A stretch of 64,000 nt of DNA. Source: Paraburkholderia solisilvae (GTDB lineage: Bacteria > Pseudomonadota > Gammaproteobacteria > Burkholderiales > Burkholderiaceae). Positions 28,501 through 37,088 of the stretch are shown here, in pieces. The position numbers and the translations under genes are program-made. The stretch lies in contig NZ_CADIKF010000013.1 in assembly GCF_902859875.1 (NCBI RefSeq), forward strand, positions 1 to 64,000, written 5' to 3'. Below the pieces are notes generated by a model. That model was not told where the DNA came from. It made no database searches and worked only from the letters and a program-made list of their open reading frames with translations. Each line of letters opens with the position of its first letter. The first letter of the stretch is position 1.

Positions 28501-28909
28501 GCGCCGCCTGCAGCAGCTGCGCCAGATGTACAAGACCTGGCCGTTCTTCTCGAACCTGCTGTCGAACATGGACATGGTGCTCGCGAAGACCGACCTCGCG
28601 GTCGCGTCGCGCTACGCTCAGCTCGTCGAAGACAAGAAGCTGCGCAAGCACGTGTTCGAGCGGATCGTCGCGGAATGGGAGCGCACCTCGAAGGCGCTGT
28701 CGGAGATCACCGGCAGGAAGGAGCGGCTTGCCGATAACCCGCTGCTCGCGCGTTCGATCAAGAACCGCTTTCCGTATCTCGACCCGCTGAACCATCTGCA
28801 GGTCGAATTGCTGAAGCGGCACCGCGCGGGCGACAAGAATACGCGCTTGCGGCGCGGGATTCATTTGACGATCAACGGGATCGCGGCGGGATTGCGCAAT
28901 ACCGGTTGA
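25568..28909 (+). CDS. ppc: Phosphoenolpyruvate carboxylase with long low-complexity N-terminal extension
   Basis: A 1113-residue protein if it starts at the GTG at 25568 (AAGGAAA upstream). It adds bicarbonate to PEP, giving oxaloacetate for the TCA cycle. The enzyme proper begins near residue 178 ([23 protein letters not shown]). It holds catalytic His319 in [11 protein letters not shown], the glycine loop [24 protein letters not shown] and the C-terminal RNTG. Compared with the E. coli enzyme (883 residues, catalytic His138) there are about 180 extra residues. These are almost only Ala, Thr, Lys, Arg, Gly and Ser (for example [20 protein letters not shown]). They may not all be translated, but no better start with a ribosome site is evident nearer the conserved part. 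Confidence 0.92.
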   Translation: MTSSGSARTARRNTASFERGVDSAVSANAPTAVTAAPAAQTAASSGEPSAGRTTRTTQAARIEKADLAARPVKAPKNARTATTAKAGTSVQAGQSGKEARKTGKTPSSNAHAGSTHKGKHGKAAVNGSAGAAPLADSRRAKTGRAARVGTLDVAASGALATATASASAAAKDGRTREDKDQPLFEDIRYLGRLLGDVVREQEGDAVFDVVETIRQTAVRFRREDDSAAAQTLDKKLRALNPAQTVSVVRAFSFFSHLANIAEDRHHNRRRRIHELAGSSPQPGTVAHALERLDKVGAAPTPVLQQFFDDALIVPVLTAHPTEVQRKSILDAQHDIARLLAERDQPLTARERAQNDALLRARVTSLWQTRMLRDSRLTVADEIENALSYYRATFLAEIPALYADIEAALAEHGLASRLPPFFQMGSWIGGDRDGNPNVTAETLELAIAQQAAVIFEHYLDEIHQLGAELAVSYLLAGSSEALKALADASPDRSPHRVDEPYRRALIGVYARMAATARERLGDGVIATRPAANRDAQPYADADEFVRDLDVLIESLAQHHGESLATPRLSPLVRAAEVFGFHLASIDLRQSSDVHEAVIAELLRRAGVVDDYAALPEADKLQVLLAELAQPRLLRSPYVEYSDLVKSELGVLEAARVTREKFGMRAVRNYIISHTETVSDLVEVMLLQKETGLLQGLLGAAHYPARAGLMVIPLFETIPDLRNASHIMRDLMALPGIEAIIEHQGNEQEVMLGYSDSNKDGGFLTSNWELYRAELALVSLFNERGVTLRLFHGRGGTVGRGGGPTYQAILSQPPGTVDGQIRLTEQGEVIASKFGNPEIGRRNLETVVAATLEASLAPHGHTPAQLPGPLPAQLPVFEETMQNLSDAAMQAYRALVYETPGFVSYFFASTPITEIAELNIGSRPASRKLQDPKNRKIEDLRAIPWGFSWGQCRLLLTGWYGFGSAIGGWLDASANDAERTRRLQQLRQMYKTWPFFSNLLSNMDMVLAKTDLAVASRYAQLVEDKKLRKHVFERIVAEWERTSKALSEITGRKERLADNPLLARSIKNRFPYLDPLNHLQVELLKRHRAGDKNTRLRRGIHLTINGIAAGLRNTG

Positions 28910-28957
28910 GCGGCACGCGGTTGACGGCCGCTTCGTTGAACCGATGATGGCTTGCAG

Positions 28958-28996
28958 GGGCACGCGGTGCGGGGGGGTGCGCCGCGTGCCCTTTCT
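28958..28996 (+). terminator. Probable terminator of ppc
   Basis: GGGCACGCGG and CCGCGTGCCC form a perfect 10-bp stem with a 14-base G-rich loop, followed by a short TTT. It lies about 50 bases after the ppc stop. Confidence 0.65.
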
Positions 28997-29019
28997 GGTT
29001 TGATGGCGTGGGATGGGTC

Positions 29020-29142
29020 GCACGTGTCAGTGCGCAGTCCGTGCGCCCGGTCAGCGCGTGTGGATGGTCCCCCGTGTGGTCCGTGTGTGCGTGCGTGTGC
29101 GCGGTCCACGCACGGTCCGTGCGCAGTCCCCGTGCGTACAGG
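29020..29142. repeat. Degenerate GTCC-GTGCGC repeats downstream of ppc
   Basis: Units of roughly 11-13 bases built around GTCCGTGCGC recur between the ppc terminator and the methyltransferase stop (GTCAGTGCGCA, GTCCGTGCGCCCG, GGTCCACGCAC, GGTCCGTGCGCA). The spacing is irregular and no gene is present. Confidence 0.5.
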
Positions 29143-29895
29143 TCAATGCGCTTCGATCATCAGCACATCGAGTTCGAACGACCCATCTTCCCGCACCGCG
29201 AAATACTGCCTGACTTCATCCGGCGCGCTCTCCCACAGCGAGCGGATCGCGCTCACGCGCAGCGGCGGCGTGCGCATCCGCGTGACCCACGCGTCGAATT
29301 CAAGCGGCAGCCGCCAGCGCTCGCTCACCTTCGCGTCGAAACCCGCGCGCCCGAAAAACGCGAGCCATTCGTCAGCCCGGTAATCGCGAATATGCGAGCC
29401 GTCGCGCAGCAGCTCCGCCGCCTGCACATGCGTATCGAGCAATGGATGGTCGACACCCGCGATATCGATGAACAGCGCCCGGCCGCCCGGCTTCAGCACT
29501 CGACGCGCTTCGACCAGCGCGCGCGGCACGTCGTGCCAGTGATGCGCGCTGAAGCGGCTGATCACCCAGTCGAACGAACCGTCGTCGAACGGCAAACTTT
29601 CCGCGGCGCCCTGCTTCGTCACGATATTGCCGAGACCGCGATCGATCGCCGCGGTCGCGACCGTCGCCAGCATCGGGCGCGCGAGATCGTACGCGACCAC
29701 TTTCGCCGCATGCGGCGCGACCGCGAAGCTCGCGTGGCCCGCGCCGCAGCCCATATCGAGCACCGTCGCCCCCGGCGTCTTCGCGACCCGCGTCGCGAGC
29801 GTCTGCAGGTCCTTGCCGGTTGCATGCACGCGGCTCGTCAGATAGTTCGCGGCGGTCGAGCCGAATGCGTCGCTGACCTGGTCCCGATGTTTCAT
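29143..29895 (-). CDS. Class I SAM-dependent methyltransferase
   Basis: A 250-residue methyltransferase. The SAM-binding motif I VLDMGCGAGHASFAVAP is followed by the acidic motif II region VAYDLARPML, motif post-II around GAAESLPFDDGSFDWVISRFSAHHW, and RVLKPGGRALFID. It resembles the UbiE/BioC-like group, but the substrate is open. The ATG at 29895 (MKHRDQVSDAFGSTAANYL) follows AAGGAGCGAAC, a strong ribosome site; the upstream frame to 29988 is rejected. The gene is divergent from an XRE/MmyB-type regulator, and a palindrome overlaps its likely -35 element, so control by that regulator is likely. Confidence 0.9.
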   Translation of the reverse strand: MKHRDQVSDAFGSTAANYLTSRVHATGKDLQTLATRVAKTPGATVLDMGCGAGHASFAVAPHAAKVVAYDLARPMLATVATAAIDRGLGNIVTKQGAAESLPFDDGSFDWVISRFSAHHWHDVPRALVEARRVLKPGGRALFIDIAGVDHPLLDTHVQAAELLRDGSHIRDYRADEWLAFFGRAGFDAKVSERWRLPLEFDAWVTRMRTPPLRVSAIRSLWESAPDEVRQYFAVREDGSFELDVLMIEAH

Positions 29896-30005
29896 TGTTC
29901 GCTCCTTGTCCGCGCGAGGTCCTGGTAAGGTGGTCTGAGGGGTTATCGATGCGGCGCCGTACGTGGACGCCCGCGTCGTCGTTCGCATGCGCGGCCTGAA
30001 TCGCT

Positions 30006-30034
30006 ACAATAGAGCGCCGCCTGTACCAGTACAA
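30006..30034 (-). promoter_or_regulatory. Promoter of the methyltransferase with palindrome over the -35 element
   Basis: Read leftward, TTGTAC (30034-30029) and TATTGT (30011-30006) are spaced 17 bases apart, a good sigma-70 arrangement. The palindrome TGTAC-CA-GTACA at 30022-30033 overlaps the -35 hexamer, an ideal place for a repressor. The divergent gene encodes an HTH regulator, the obvious candidate. Promoter strength and binding are inferred. Confidence 0.5.
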
Positions 30035-30074
30035 GGCAAGCAACTATTCTGGTATCGCCAACACCCGTCTACCC

Positions 30075-30899
30075 ATGACCGCGCCGTCCCATCCCGCCAC
30101 GCCCGACGCTCCCCCGCCGCTCGATGCCACGCCCGCGCACGCGCTCGGCGAATTTATCCGCGCGCATCGCGAACGGCTGTCGCCGCTCGCGGTCGGCTTG
30201 CCGCCCGGCCCGCGCCGCCGAACGCCCGGGCTGCGCCGCGAGGAAGTCGCGCAACTGTGCGGCGTGAGTCCGACCTGGTACACGTGGATCGAGCAGGGCC
30301 GCCCGGTGTCCGCATCGGCTGACGCGCTCGCGCGAATTGCGGTCGCGTTGCAACTGTCGCGCGCCGAGCGTGCGTATCTGTTCGAGCTCGCCGCGCAGCG
30401 CGATCCCGCCGAGCCGGACACCGGCGGCGCCGACACGCCCGCGATGCTGCTGAAAACGGTGCAGGTCGTGCAATCGCCCGCGTATCTGCTCGACCGGCAA
30501 TGGAACGCGATCGCATGGAACGCGCCGGCCGCCGACCTGTTCGTCGGCTGGCTCGATGGCGACAACGACCGCAATCTGCTGCGCTATACGTTCCTGTCGC
30601 CGGTCGGGCACGCGCTGATCGTCGACTGGGAATCGCGCGCGCGGCGCCTTGCCGCCGAATTCCGCGCCGATTCGATCCGGCATCTGAACGATGCGCCGAC
30701 GCGCGCGCTAATCGACGCGCTGACTGCGCAAAGCGATGCGTTCGCGCAGTTCTGGGCCTCGCAGGACGTCGGCGAACGCGAAGGCGGCCGGCGCGAGTTC
30801 GAGCATCCGCGCGACGGACGCGTTGCGTACGATCAGATCACGTTCAAGCCCGCGCATCGAGAAGACCTGAAGCTCGTCGTGCTGGTGCGCGAGGGTTGA
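30075..30899 (+). CDS. XRE-family regulator with MmyB-like ligand-binding domain
   Basis: A 274-residue DNA-binding protein. After a Pro/Ala-rich lead, residues about 22-105 form a helix-turn-helix domain (GEFIRAHRERLSPLA, then TPGLRREEVAQLCGVSPTWYTWIEQG), the hallmark of the HTH_31/MmyB family common in actinobacteria and proteobacteria. Residues about 125-270 form the MmyB-like PAS domain (QSPAYLLDRQWNAIAWNAPAADLF), thought to bind a fatty-acid-like or hydrophobic ligand. Start ATG at 30075. It is divergent from a methyltransferase, an arrangement typical of local regulators, and the shared gap holds a palindrome at the opposing promoter. Confidence 0.88.
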   Translation: MTAPSHPATPDAPPPLDATPAHALGEFIRAHRERLSPLAVGLPPGPRRRTPGLRREEVAQLCGVSPTWYTWIEQGRPVSASADALARIAVALQLSRAERAYLFELAAQRDPAEPDTGGADTPAMLLKTVQVVQSPAYLLDRQWNAIAWNAPAADLFVGWLDGDNDRNLLRYTFLSPVGHALIVDWESRARRLAAEFRADSIRHLNDAPTRALIDALTAQSDAFAQFWASQDVGEREGGRREFEHPRDGRVAYDQITFKPAHREDLKLVVLVREG

Positions 30900-31004
30900 C
30901 GGTGATCGGGCCGCCACCCCGCGCTGCAACGCCCCCCAAGGCGCCGCGATGCGCTACGCCGCCCGCGCTGTGATTGCCGCGCAAAATTTCTGCGCGCCGG
31001 ATGC

Positions 31005-31059
31005 TAAAATCTGCTTCCTTTCTGCCCGGAAAGCAGAATTTCTGCCTGTCACGCAGAAA
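31005..31059 (+). promoter_or_regulatory. Two tandem TTCTGC-N7-GCAGAA palindromes in the argH leader
   Basis: Upstream of argH, TTCTGC (31020-31025) pairs with GCAGAA (31033-31038), and TTCTGC (31040-31045) pairs with GCAGAA (31053-31058). The two 19-bp palindromes have the same spacing and are exactly 20 bases apart. A further TTTCTGC half-site lies at 30987-30993. A GCTAAAAT -10-like sequence ends at 31010, so the palindromes would begin near or just after the transcription start. They could be a repressor operator bound on one DNA face or two small hairpins in the leader RNA. They do not match the E. coli ArgR box. Confidence 0.6.
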
Positions 31060-31140
31060 AAGTCGGCGCTCGCGAGCGCCCGGCGCACATGCCGTCCGCG
31101 TTCCTTCACCCGCCTCGTTCACCATTCGCGCCCTTAGATC

Positions 31141-32547
31141 ATGACGTCCCAACTGCACAAAAAAGGCGAAGCCTGGTCGGCTCGCTTCTCGGAGCCGATG
31201 TCGGAGCTCGTCAAACGCTATACGTCGTCGGTATTCTTCGACAAGCGTCTTGCGTTCGTCGACATCGAAGGGTCGCTCGCCCACGCGTCGATGCTCGCCG
31301 CGCAGAACATCATCGGCGCCGACGACCTCGCCGCGATCCAGCGCGGCATGGCGCAGATCAAGGGCGAAATCGAGCGCGGCGAATTCGAATGGCAGCTCGA
31401 CCTCGAAGACGTGCACCTGAATATCGAAGCGCGCCTCACCGCGCTGATCGGCGATGCGGGCAAGCGTCTGCATACGGGCCGCTCGCGCAACGACCAGGTC
31501 GCGACTGATATCCGCCTGTGGCTGCGCGGTGAAATCGACCGCATCGGCGGCCTGCTGAAGGACTTGCGCGGCGCGCTGATCGACCTCGCCGAACAGAACG
31601 CCGAAACCATCATGCCCGGCTTCACGCATTTGCAGGTCGCGCAGCCGGTCACGTTCGGGCATCACCTGCTCGCGTACGTGGAGATGTTCTCGCGCGACGC
31701 CGAGCGCATGCGCGACTGCCGCACGCGGGTGAACCGCCTGCCGCTCGGCGCGGCCGCGCTCGCGGGCACCAGCTATCCGATCGATCGCCACGCGGTCGCG
31801 CAGACGCTCGGCTTCGACGGCATCTGCGCGAACTCGCTCGATGCGGTGTCCGATCGCGACTTCGCAATCGAATTCACCGCGGCCGCGGCGCTCGTGATGA
31901 CGCACGTGTCGCGCTTCTCCGAAGAGCTCGTGCTCTGGATGAGCCCGCGCGTCGGCTTTATCGATCTGGCGGACCGCTTCTGCACCGGCTCGTCGATCAT
32001 GCCGCAGAAGAAGAACCCCGATGTGCCCGAGCTCGCGCGCGGCAAGACCGGCCGCGTCAACGGCCATCTGATGGCGCTGCTCACGCTGATGAAAGGCCAG
32101 CCGCTCGCGTACAACAAGGACAATCAGGAAGACAAGGAGCCGCTGTTCGATACCGTCGACACGGTCGCCGACACGCTGCGGATTTTCGCGGAGATGGTCG
32201 CGGGCATCGCAGTGAAGCCGCAGGCGATGCGCGCGGCGGCGCTGCAGGGCTTTTCGACCGCGACCGACCTCGCCGACTACCTGGTGAAGCGCGGGCTGCC
32301 GTTCCGCGATGCGCACGAAGCGGTCGCGCACGCGGTGCGCGTGTGCGTCGATCGCCACTGCGATCTCGCGGACCTCACGCTCGACGAAATGCGCGGCGAG
32401 CTGCCCAACGTCGCGCATCTGATCGGCGACGACGTGTTCGGCTATCTGACGCTCGAAGGCTCGGTTGCGAGCCGCAATCATCCGGGCGGCACCGCGCCGG
32501 AACAGGTGCGCGCGGCCGCGCAGGCGGCACGCGCGGCACTCGAGTAA
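31141..32547 (+). CDS. argH: Argininosuccinate lyase
   Basis: A 468-residue enzyme that splits argininosuccinate into arginine and fumarate, the last step of arginine biosynthesis. Superfamily signatures are all present: [19 protein letters not shown] at the start, the substrate-binding [34 protein letters not shown] and the catalytic loop [19 protein letters not shown]. Length is standard. The protein starts [12 protein letters not shown]; the ribosome site is weak. It stands alone, between the tandem-palindrome leader and a GC-rich hairpin. Confidence 0.96.
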   Translation: MTSQLHKKGEAWSARFSEPMSELVKRYTSSVFFDKRLAFVDIEGSLAHASMLAAQNIIGADDLAAIQRGMAQIKGEIERGEFEWQLDLEDVHLNIEARLTALIGDAGKRLHTGRSRNDQVATDIRLWLRGEIDRIGGLLKDLRGALIDLAEQNAETIMPGFTHLQVAQPVTFGHHLLAYVEMFSRDAERMRDCRTRVNRLPLGAAALAGTSYPIDRHAVAQTLGFDGICANSLDAVSDRDFAIEFTAAAALVMTHVSRFSEELVLWMSPRVGFIDLADRFCTGSSIMPQKKNPDVPELARGKTGRVNGHLMALLTLMKGQPLAYNKDNQEDKEPLFDTVDTVADTLRIFAEMVAGIAVKPQAMRAAALQGFSTATDLADYLVKRGLPFRDAHEAVAHAVRVCVDRHCDLADLTLDEMRGELPNVAHLIGDDVFGYLTLEGSVASRNHPGGTAPEQVRAAAQAARAALE

Positions 32548-32573
32548 GTCGCCCTCCCCGACCGTAGACCAGG

Positions 32574-32610
32574 CGCGCCGGCCGAACCGTTACGGGTTGC
32601 GGCCGGCGCG
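32574..32610. terminator. GC-rich hairpin after argH
   Basis: CGCGCCGGCCG and CGGCCGGCGCG form an 11-bp perfect stem around a 15-base loop. No T run follows. It lies 26 bases after argH and 30 bases before the convergent chitinase stop, so it may insulate both transcripts. Confidence 0.5.
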
Positions 32611-32639
32611 TCCATCCGGCTAACGGCGCGTCACCTGCT

Positions 32640-35243
32640 TCAGCTCACGAAAGAGACGGCGCCGAGATCGAGCCATACCTTGCTATCGCCGTCGGACTGC
32701 GTCGACGTGCAGGCCGGATCGCCCGGTTCGTCCGTCGCGTTGGCCCACCACTTCGCGCGATAGCGGTGCAGACCCTGCCCCTGGTAGTTATGCGTCACCT
32801 CCGAACCGCCAGGGTACGCCTGCGGCTTCCATGTTCCGCTATCGCCGCTCGGCTGCACGCTGACCGTGACCGCTGCCACCGATTGCGCGCCGTCTCCGCC
32901 ATGTCCGGTGACGGTCAGTTGCACCGCGTAGTTCGTGGCCTGCCCGACGGTCGGCGCGGTCACGCTAACGACCGGCTGCGTCGCGCCGTCAAACGACAGT
33001 CCGGGTGCGGACCACTTGTACATCAGCGGTGCGGGACCAGTCGACGCGGCGCCCGACAGCGTAAGCGGCGCGCCGCTTTCAACGAGGGTGTCGCCCGTGA
33101 TCACCGCCTTGACCGGCCCTTCCGGTGCGGGCGTCGCTTCGAGGTAGAACGCGGTACTCGAGTTCGCTTCGCCATCGCTCACACAGAGCTGGACCCAGTA
33201 ATCGGTAGTCACGTCGACAGTCGGAACGACCGCTGACACAACCGGCTGCGTCGATCCATCGAACGGCAATTGCGGCGCGGACCACGCGTACGTCAGCGGG
33301 TCGCCGTCCGGATCGTACGACGCCGTGCCGGATAGCTCGAATGGCGTACCGGATGCGAGTTGCACGGTCACTCGCGCGACCGGTCCGTCGCTGCTTTTTG
33401 GTTTGACTGTCAGCGTGGCCGATTCGCTATCGCTTGCGCCGCGGTCGTCTTCGACGGTCAGTTGCACCGCGTACTGCGTGACCGCGCCGTTCGACGGCGC
33501 GACGCCCGTCACGCTGACCGTCGTCGCACCGTCGAACGGCAAACCCGGCGCCGACCACACATAGCTGAGCGAATCGCCATCCGGATCGCTCGAGCGCGAG
33601 CCGTCGTACTGCAGCGCGTCGCCCTCGAATGCTTCCACCGGGCCGTCGATCGCGGCAATCGGCGGCCGGTTCGCGCCCGCCACGTTGATGCCTTTGAAAT
33701 AGAACGGCGCCATATCGACGACCTGATGCGCGATCGCATTGCCGAGGCCTTCGCGCGCGGCGTTCGCGAGCACGCCGTTGTCCATGTCGATGGTCCAGGT
33801 GAACAGCCCCGCGAGGCCGCGCTGCCTGACATACTCGCCTTTCGCCCTGACGGTGCGCGGCGTGTCGATCGAAACGAACAGCCGCGAGCCAGTGTTGTAC
33901 AGGTAGTCGGCGTCGGCCACCTCGTCGGTATAGACGTCAAAGCCGTTCAGACCGCACTGGTGTTCGAGATCGACGTAGTTGTAGATCAGGTCGTACCACT
34001 CGGTCGCGCCGGATTCGAAGCTGCCGGTGGTCGTGCCCGACCCAGGATCGTAGGTGCCGGTCAGCGGCGACGCGTTCGAAATCGCGGCGTTGCGCGCGCT
34101 GCGGCTGTAGGCCGCATAGCCGAGCATCACGCGCCCGAGCGGCACGCCGATTTCGACCAGATAATCGATCGCCGCGTCGACGCTGAACTCGTCGGGATTG
34201 TCCGGATGGCTCGGGTGCAGGTTGGTGTGATGAGCGAGCGCCGGCGCCCACGGCGTGCCGAAAAAGTCGTAAGTCATCAGGTGCAGCATCGATACGCCGG
34301 CATCGAGCATCCCCTTCAGATCCGCCTTTTTCATTTTCTCCACGGCCGCCGATGCGGCAATATCGATCGTCACGTCCGCGCGCCCCGCGGCGGCCAACGC
34401 CTGCTTCAGTTCCCGCACGAGCGCCTGAAAATTCGGCGCGTCGCTGTCGGAATACGTGTTGCCGGTATTGCCCGGTGCGCCCGGATACTCCCAGTCCAGA
34501 TCGACGGAGCGGAACATCGGGAAACGCCTGAAAATGTCAACGATGCTCGCAATCAGCGTCTTGCGACGGGCCGCCGACGCGACAACCCAGTGAAACGCCT
34601 CGCTCATCGTCCATCCGCCGATGCTGAACGACAGGATCAGGTCAGGGTTCTTCTGCTGCAGCTGACGCAAGCCGCCGAGCACGCCTTGCGCCGTCTGCTG
34701 GTTGAACAGCGCCTTGTAGTCCGCGGTGGCGGCCGTATCGAAGCCGCAATTGCGATGTGACGAGACGTCGCCCCATGCGTCGATAAAACTCGCCTCATCG
34801 GTTTTGCGGCCGAAATCCCGCGCGGCCTGATCGATGGTTTGCTTTTTTTCACCTTTGTCGCCGACGATGCCGGCAAAACCGAGCACGAGCTTGTCGTATG
34901 CGCTCGCATCGAGCCGCATCAGGTCGATCCCCCGTCCGCAATCGCTATCGCCGTAGCTGCCGTCATAACGGCCGTCGTACTGCGACCAGTCGGTGTAATA
35001 GCCGAGCACCTGATAAGCGTTCGACTCGTAGCCGTTATAGACACGTTTCGCAACACGGCCTGACGTATAGCTGAATGCTTCGACTTCGCTGTCCGGCCTG
35101 AAGCCGTTCATCTGATACTTCTTTTCCGTGGCGCCCCTTGCTCCGTATTTGTCGCCCGGATCGCCGTCATATACCAGTTCGCTATCTTGACGCTTTACGT
35201 TGTTTGACGCGGCTCGACTGCCGCGATGGATTGCGTGCCTCAT
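32640..35243 (-). CDS. GH18 chitinase with three PKD-like modules and chitin-binding C-terminus
   Basis: An 867-residue glycoside hydrolase expected to cut chitin. Residues about 55-490 form the GH18 barrel: VLGYYTDWSQYDGRYDGS, SFSIGGWTMSEAF, the catalytic DLDWEYPG with Glu252 as acid, HLMTYDFFG and the late TWTIDMDNG. Three modules of about 90 residues follow; each repeats a W-S-A-P-x-L-x-F-D-G motif and a TV or SV strand, as in PKD/bacterial Ig folds. The last 45 residues (HRYRAKWWANATDEPGDP) look like a CBM5/12 chitin-binding module. No hydrophobic signal peptide is visible at the N-terminus (MRHAIHRGSRAASNNVKRQD), which is odd for a chitinase. A GGAG lies seven bases before the chosen start; the adjacent ATG at 35246 is equally possible. 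Confidence 0.88.
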   Translation of the reverse strand: MRHAIHRGSRAASNNVKRQDSELVYDGDPGDKYGARGATEKKYQMNGFRPDSEVEAFSYTSGRVAKRVYNGYESNAYQVLGYYTDWSQYDGRYDGSYGDSDCGRGIDLMRLDASAYDKLVLGFAGIVGDKGEKKQTIDQAARDFGRKTDEASFIDAWGDVSSHRNCGFDTAATADYKALFNQQTAQGVLGGLRQLQQKNPDLILSFSIGGWTMSEAFHWVVASAARRKTLIASIVDIFRRFPMFRSVDLDWEYPGAPGNTGNTYSDSDAPNFQALVRELKQALAAAGRADVTIDIAASAAVEKMKKADLKGMLDAGVSMLHLMTYDFFGTPWAPALAHHTNLHPSHPDNPDEFSVDAAIDYLVEIGVPLGRVMLGYAAYSRSARNAAISNASPLTGTYDPGSGTTTGSFESGATEWYDLIYNYVDLEHQCGLNGFDVYTDEVADADYLYNTGSRLFVSIDTPRTVRAKGEYVRQRGLAGLFTWTIDMDNGVLANAAREGLGNAIAHQVVDMAPFYFKGINVAGANRPPIAAIDGPVEAFEGDALQYDGSRSSDPDGDSLSYVWSAPGLPFDGATTVSVTGVAPSNGAVTQYAVQLTVEDDRGASDSESATLTVKPKSSDGPVARVTVQLASGTPFELSGTASYDPDGDPLTYAWSAPQLPFDGSTQPVVSAVVPTVDVTTDYWVQLCVSDGEANSSTAFYLEATPAPEGPVKAVITGDTLVESGAPLTLSGAASTGPAPLMYKWSAPGLSFDGATQPVVSVTAPTVGQATNYAVQLTVTGHGGDGAQSVAAVTVSVQPSGDSGTWKPQAYPGGSEVTHNYQGQGLHRYRAKWWANATDEPGDPACTSTQSDGDSKVWLDLGAVSFVS

Positions 35244-35372
35244 CATATGACTCCATTCGTGAATGGGATGTCGCGGCGGCCGGCGCTGCATGGCCGATGC
35301 GACACGTCATCGTCGAGTGACGCGAGTTCGCGGGAAATGGAACAACGATAGGAAAAGCCAGGTCTGATCGTC

Positions 35373-35387
35373 TATGTCGTCGACATA
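35373..35387. promoter_or_regulatory. 15-bp perfect palindrome between chitinase and double winged-helix regulator
   Basis: TATGTCG (35373-35379) and CGACATA (35381-35387) flank a single central T. A further GATGTCG half-site lies at 35402-35408 and a GATAAT -10-like hexamer at 35393-35398. It sits in the 228-base divergent gap, so it is a good candidate operator for one or both genes. The binding protein is unknown; the adjacent regulator is the first candidate. Confidence 0.55.
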
Positions 35388-35471
35388 TTCGAGATAATTC
35401 GGATGTCGAATCGATGCGCCCTCCCTTCATCGCTGCATTCATGCGCTTGCCAGGCGCGACCGGAGCCGTTC

Positions 35472-36356
35472 ATGACCGACGACACCCACATCGTTCGCTT
35501 CGACTGGAATCGCGATCGCGTGATGCGCGGCAAGCTCGCTGCGCGCATATCGGGACAGGAAAAGGCGCTGCTGCGCGTGATCGTGGAGCGCGCCGGCGCG
35601 CTATGTGCGCGGGAACAGCTCATGAATACGATCTGGGCCGGCCGCGTAGCTTACGTGGACGAACTTTATCTGACGCAGTTGATATACAGGCTGCGCAAGA
35701 GCTTGCGACCGCTCGGTCTGGCCGGCGCCATCGTGACGGTGCCGCGCGCCGGCTACCGCTTCGTCGCGGATGGCCTGCAATGCGAATACGTTGAATGCGC
35801 GACCGATTCGCAGCCGCAGCCTCAGTTGCCTCGCCGCGTCGCGCTCGGGTGGGTCGCGCGAATCCGTGTTGCGTGGCGCGCACTCAGACGAACGCGCGAA
35901 GACGCCAACGCGGAATCGGAGCGGCTGCCCGTTGTCGAAGTCGAATCCGATCGCGTGAGCTGTGACGGCGTGACGGTCTGCCTGACCGCTCTCGAACAGG
36001 TGTTGCTTGCCGCGCTCATCGAATTTCCCGGCGCCACGCTCGATCGGGAAGCGCTCATCGCGCGAATCTGGGGCAAAGGCTCGCCTGTCGATGCGAGCCG
36101 GCTGATCAAACTCGTGTCACGCCTGCGCCGCTCGCTGCAGCCGCTGGGCCTCGATCGACGGTTGACCTACGTGCCGTCCCGCGGATACCGGTTCCATTGC
36201 GAAACATTGGGCCGCGCAGGCAGCGCGGCGGTTTCCGACGCACGGCAGCCATTACACGCGGATTCGAACCAGACGCAATCTCGCATCGCCGCGCACGTGC
36301 AACCACGGGTCTCGGTTTCTCTAGCATGCGAACCGCCGCACACGACAGACGGTTAA
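35472..36356 (+). CDS. Regulator made of two tandem OmpR/ToxR-type winged-helix domains
   Basis: A 294-residue protein. Residues about 15-102 and 155-242 are two similar Trans_reg_C winged helices. Both contain an L-hydrophobic helix, a GA-x3-RE-x-L turn, an IW motif, a recognition helix ending in RLRKSLRPLGL or RLRRSLQPLGL, and a wing ending GYRF. There is no receiver domain before them and no membrane helix after them, unlike PhoB- or ToxR/CadC-type proteins. A basic linker (ARIRVAWRALRRTRED) joins them, and a disordered tail of about 50 residues follows. The ATG at 35472 follows CGGAG; an earlier in-frame ATG at 35403 is less likely. It is divergent from the chitinase, which it probably controls. 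Its signal input is not apparent. Confidence 0.85.
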   Translation: MTDDTHIVRFDWNRDRVMRGKLAARISGQEKALLRVIVERAGALCAREQLMNTIWAGRVAYVDELYLTQLIYRLRKSLRPLGLAGAIVTVPRAGYRFVADGLQCEYVECATDSQPQPQLPRRVALGWVARIRVAWRALRRTREDANAESERLPVVEVESDRVSCDGVTVCLTALEQVLLAALIEFPGATLDREALIARIWGKGSPVDASRLIKLVSRLRRSLQPLGLDRRLTYVPSRGYRFHCETLGRAGSAAVSDARQPLHADSNQTQSRIAAHVQPRVSVSLACEPPHTTDG

Positions 36357-37075
36357 TCGTTCCCCGCCGTCTCCGCCAACTTCTTCAGCGTCGCCACGCG
36401 CGCGCCGATCAGATCGATGCGTGCCCGCGCGTCGCCGAGCGGCGCGGTCGCATCGCGATACGCGAGCCACGTCTGTTGCGCGCGCCACAGCACGGGCCAC
36501 GCGCGCTGCGGCATCTTGTTCACGAGCCGCCGATAGTACTGGGTGACGTCCGCACTCGCGTGCACGCATTGCGGATCGGCTGAACACGCGCGCAGCGGCG
36601 GCGGCGCATCAGGGCCACCCGTCTTCGCGACGGCGCTGCGCAGCGCCAGTGCGCGATCGCGCACCGGCTGCAAGCGCAAATCGCCTTCGGACAGCTGATA
36701 ACGCGTGCCGTGCGTGGTCGCGGTGACCGCCGCCAGCGCCTGCGTTTCCGCGTCACGCCAGGCTTTCCACGCCTGCTCGCTCGCCTGCCAGCGCTTGCGC
36801 TGCGCGGGCGGCGCCTTCGCGAGCAGCTTCTGGAACGATTGATCGCTCGACACCTGCCACGCAAGCCGCGCGGTGTCCATGCATTGCAATTGCCCTGCCG
36901 TCGACGACATATCCGCACGCGCAAGGCACGTGCGCATCGCCGCATCGATCGGATCGGCCGCGGCCACTTCCGCGCGCACCGTCGCCGGCGCCCCCGCCAG
37001 CATCAGCACCGCCGCTGCCGCCGTCACTCCCGTCAGCACGCGCAGGACGGCCGCCGCTGTCAAACCTTTCACCAT
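36353..37075 (-). CDS. Secreted DUF1311/LprI-like protein
   Basis: A 240-residue protein with an N-terminal signal peptide (hydrophobic residues about 12-30, cut near VRAEV). In the mature part, DPIDAAMRTCLARADMSSTAGQLQCMDTARLAW resembles the DUF1311 domain of LprI-type lysozyme inhibitors, with paired cysteines. A second similar segment appears lower down (RACSADPQCVHASADVTQYYRRL), followed by WPVLWRAQQTWLAYRDA, which echoes WQASEQAWKAWRDAE in the first half, so the protein may contain a duplicated four-helix unit. It lies 13 bases after the decarboxylase stop on the same strand, and co-transcription is possible. Lysozyme inhibition is a family-level suggestion only. Confidence 0.7.
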   Translation of the reverse strand: MVKGLTAAAVLRVLTGVTAAAAVLMLAGAPATVRAEVAAADPIDAAMRTCLARADMSSTAGQLQCMDTARLAWQVSSDQSFQKLLAKAPPAQRKRWQASEQAWKAWRDAETQALAAVTATTHGTRYQLSEGDLRLQPVRDRALALRSAVAKTGGPDAPPPLRACSADPQCVHASADVTQYYRRLVNKMPQRAWPVLWRAQQTWLAYRDATAPLGDARARIDLIGARVATLKKLAETAGND

Positions 37076-37088
37076 CCGTTCACCACCC

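Noticed and set aside
31005..31059. argH leader palindromes read as ArgR boxes
   Set aside because: The half-site TTCTGC with a 7-base GC-containing centre does not match the AT-rich 18-bp ArgR consensus, so the regulator is left open.
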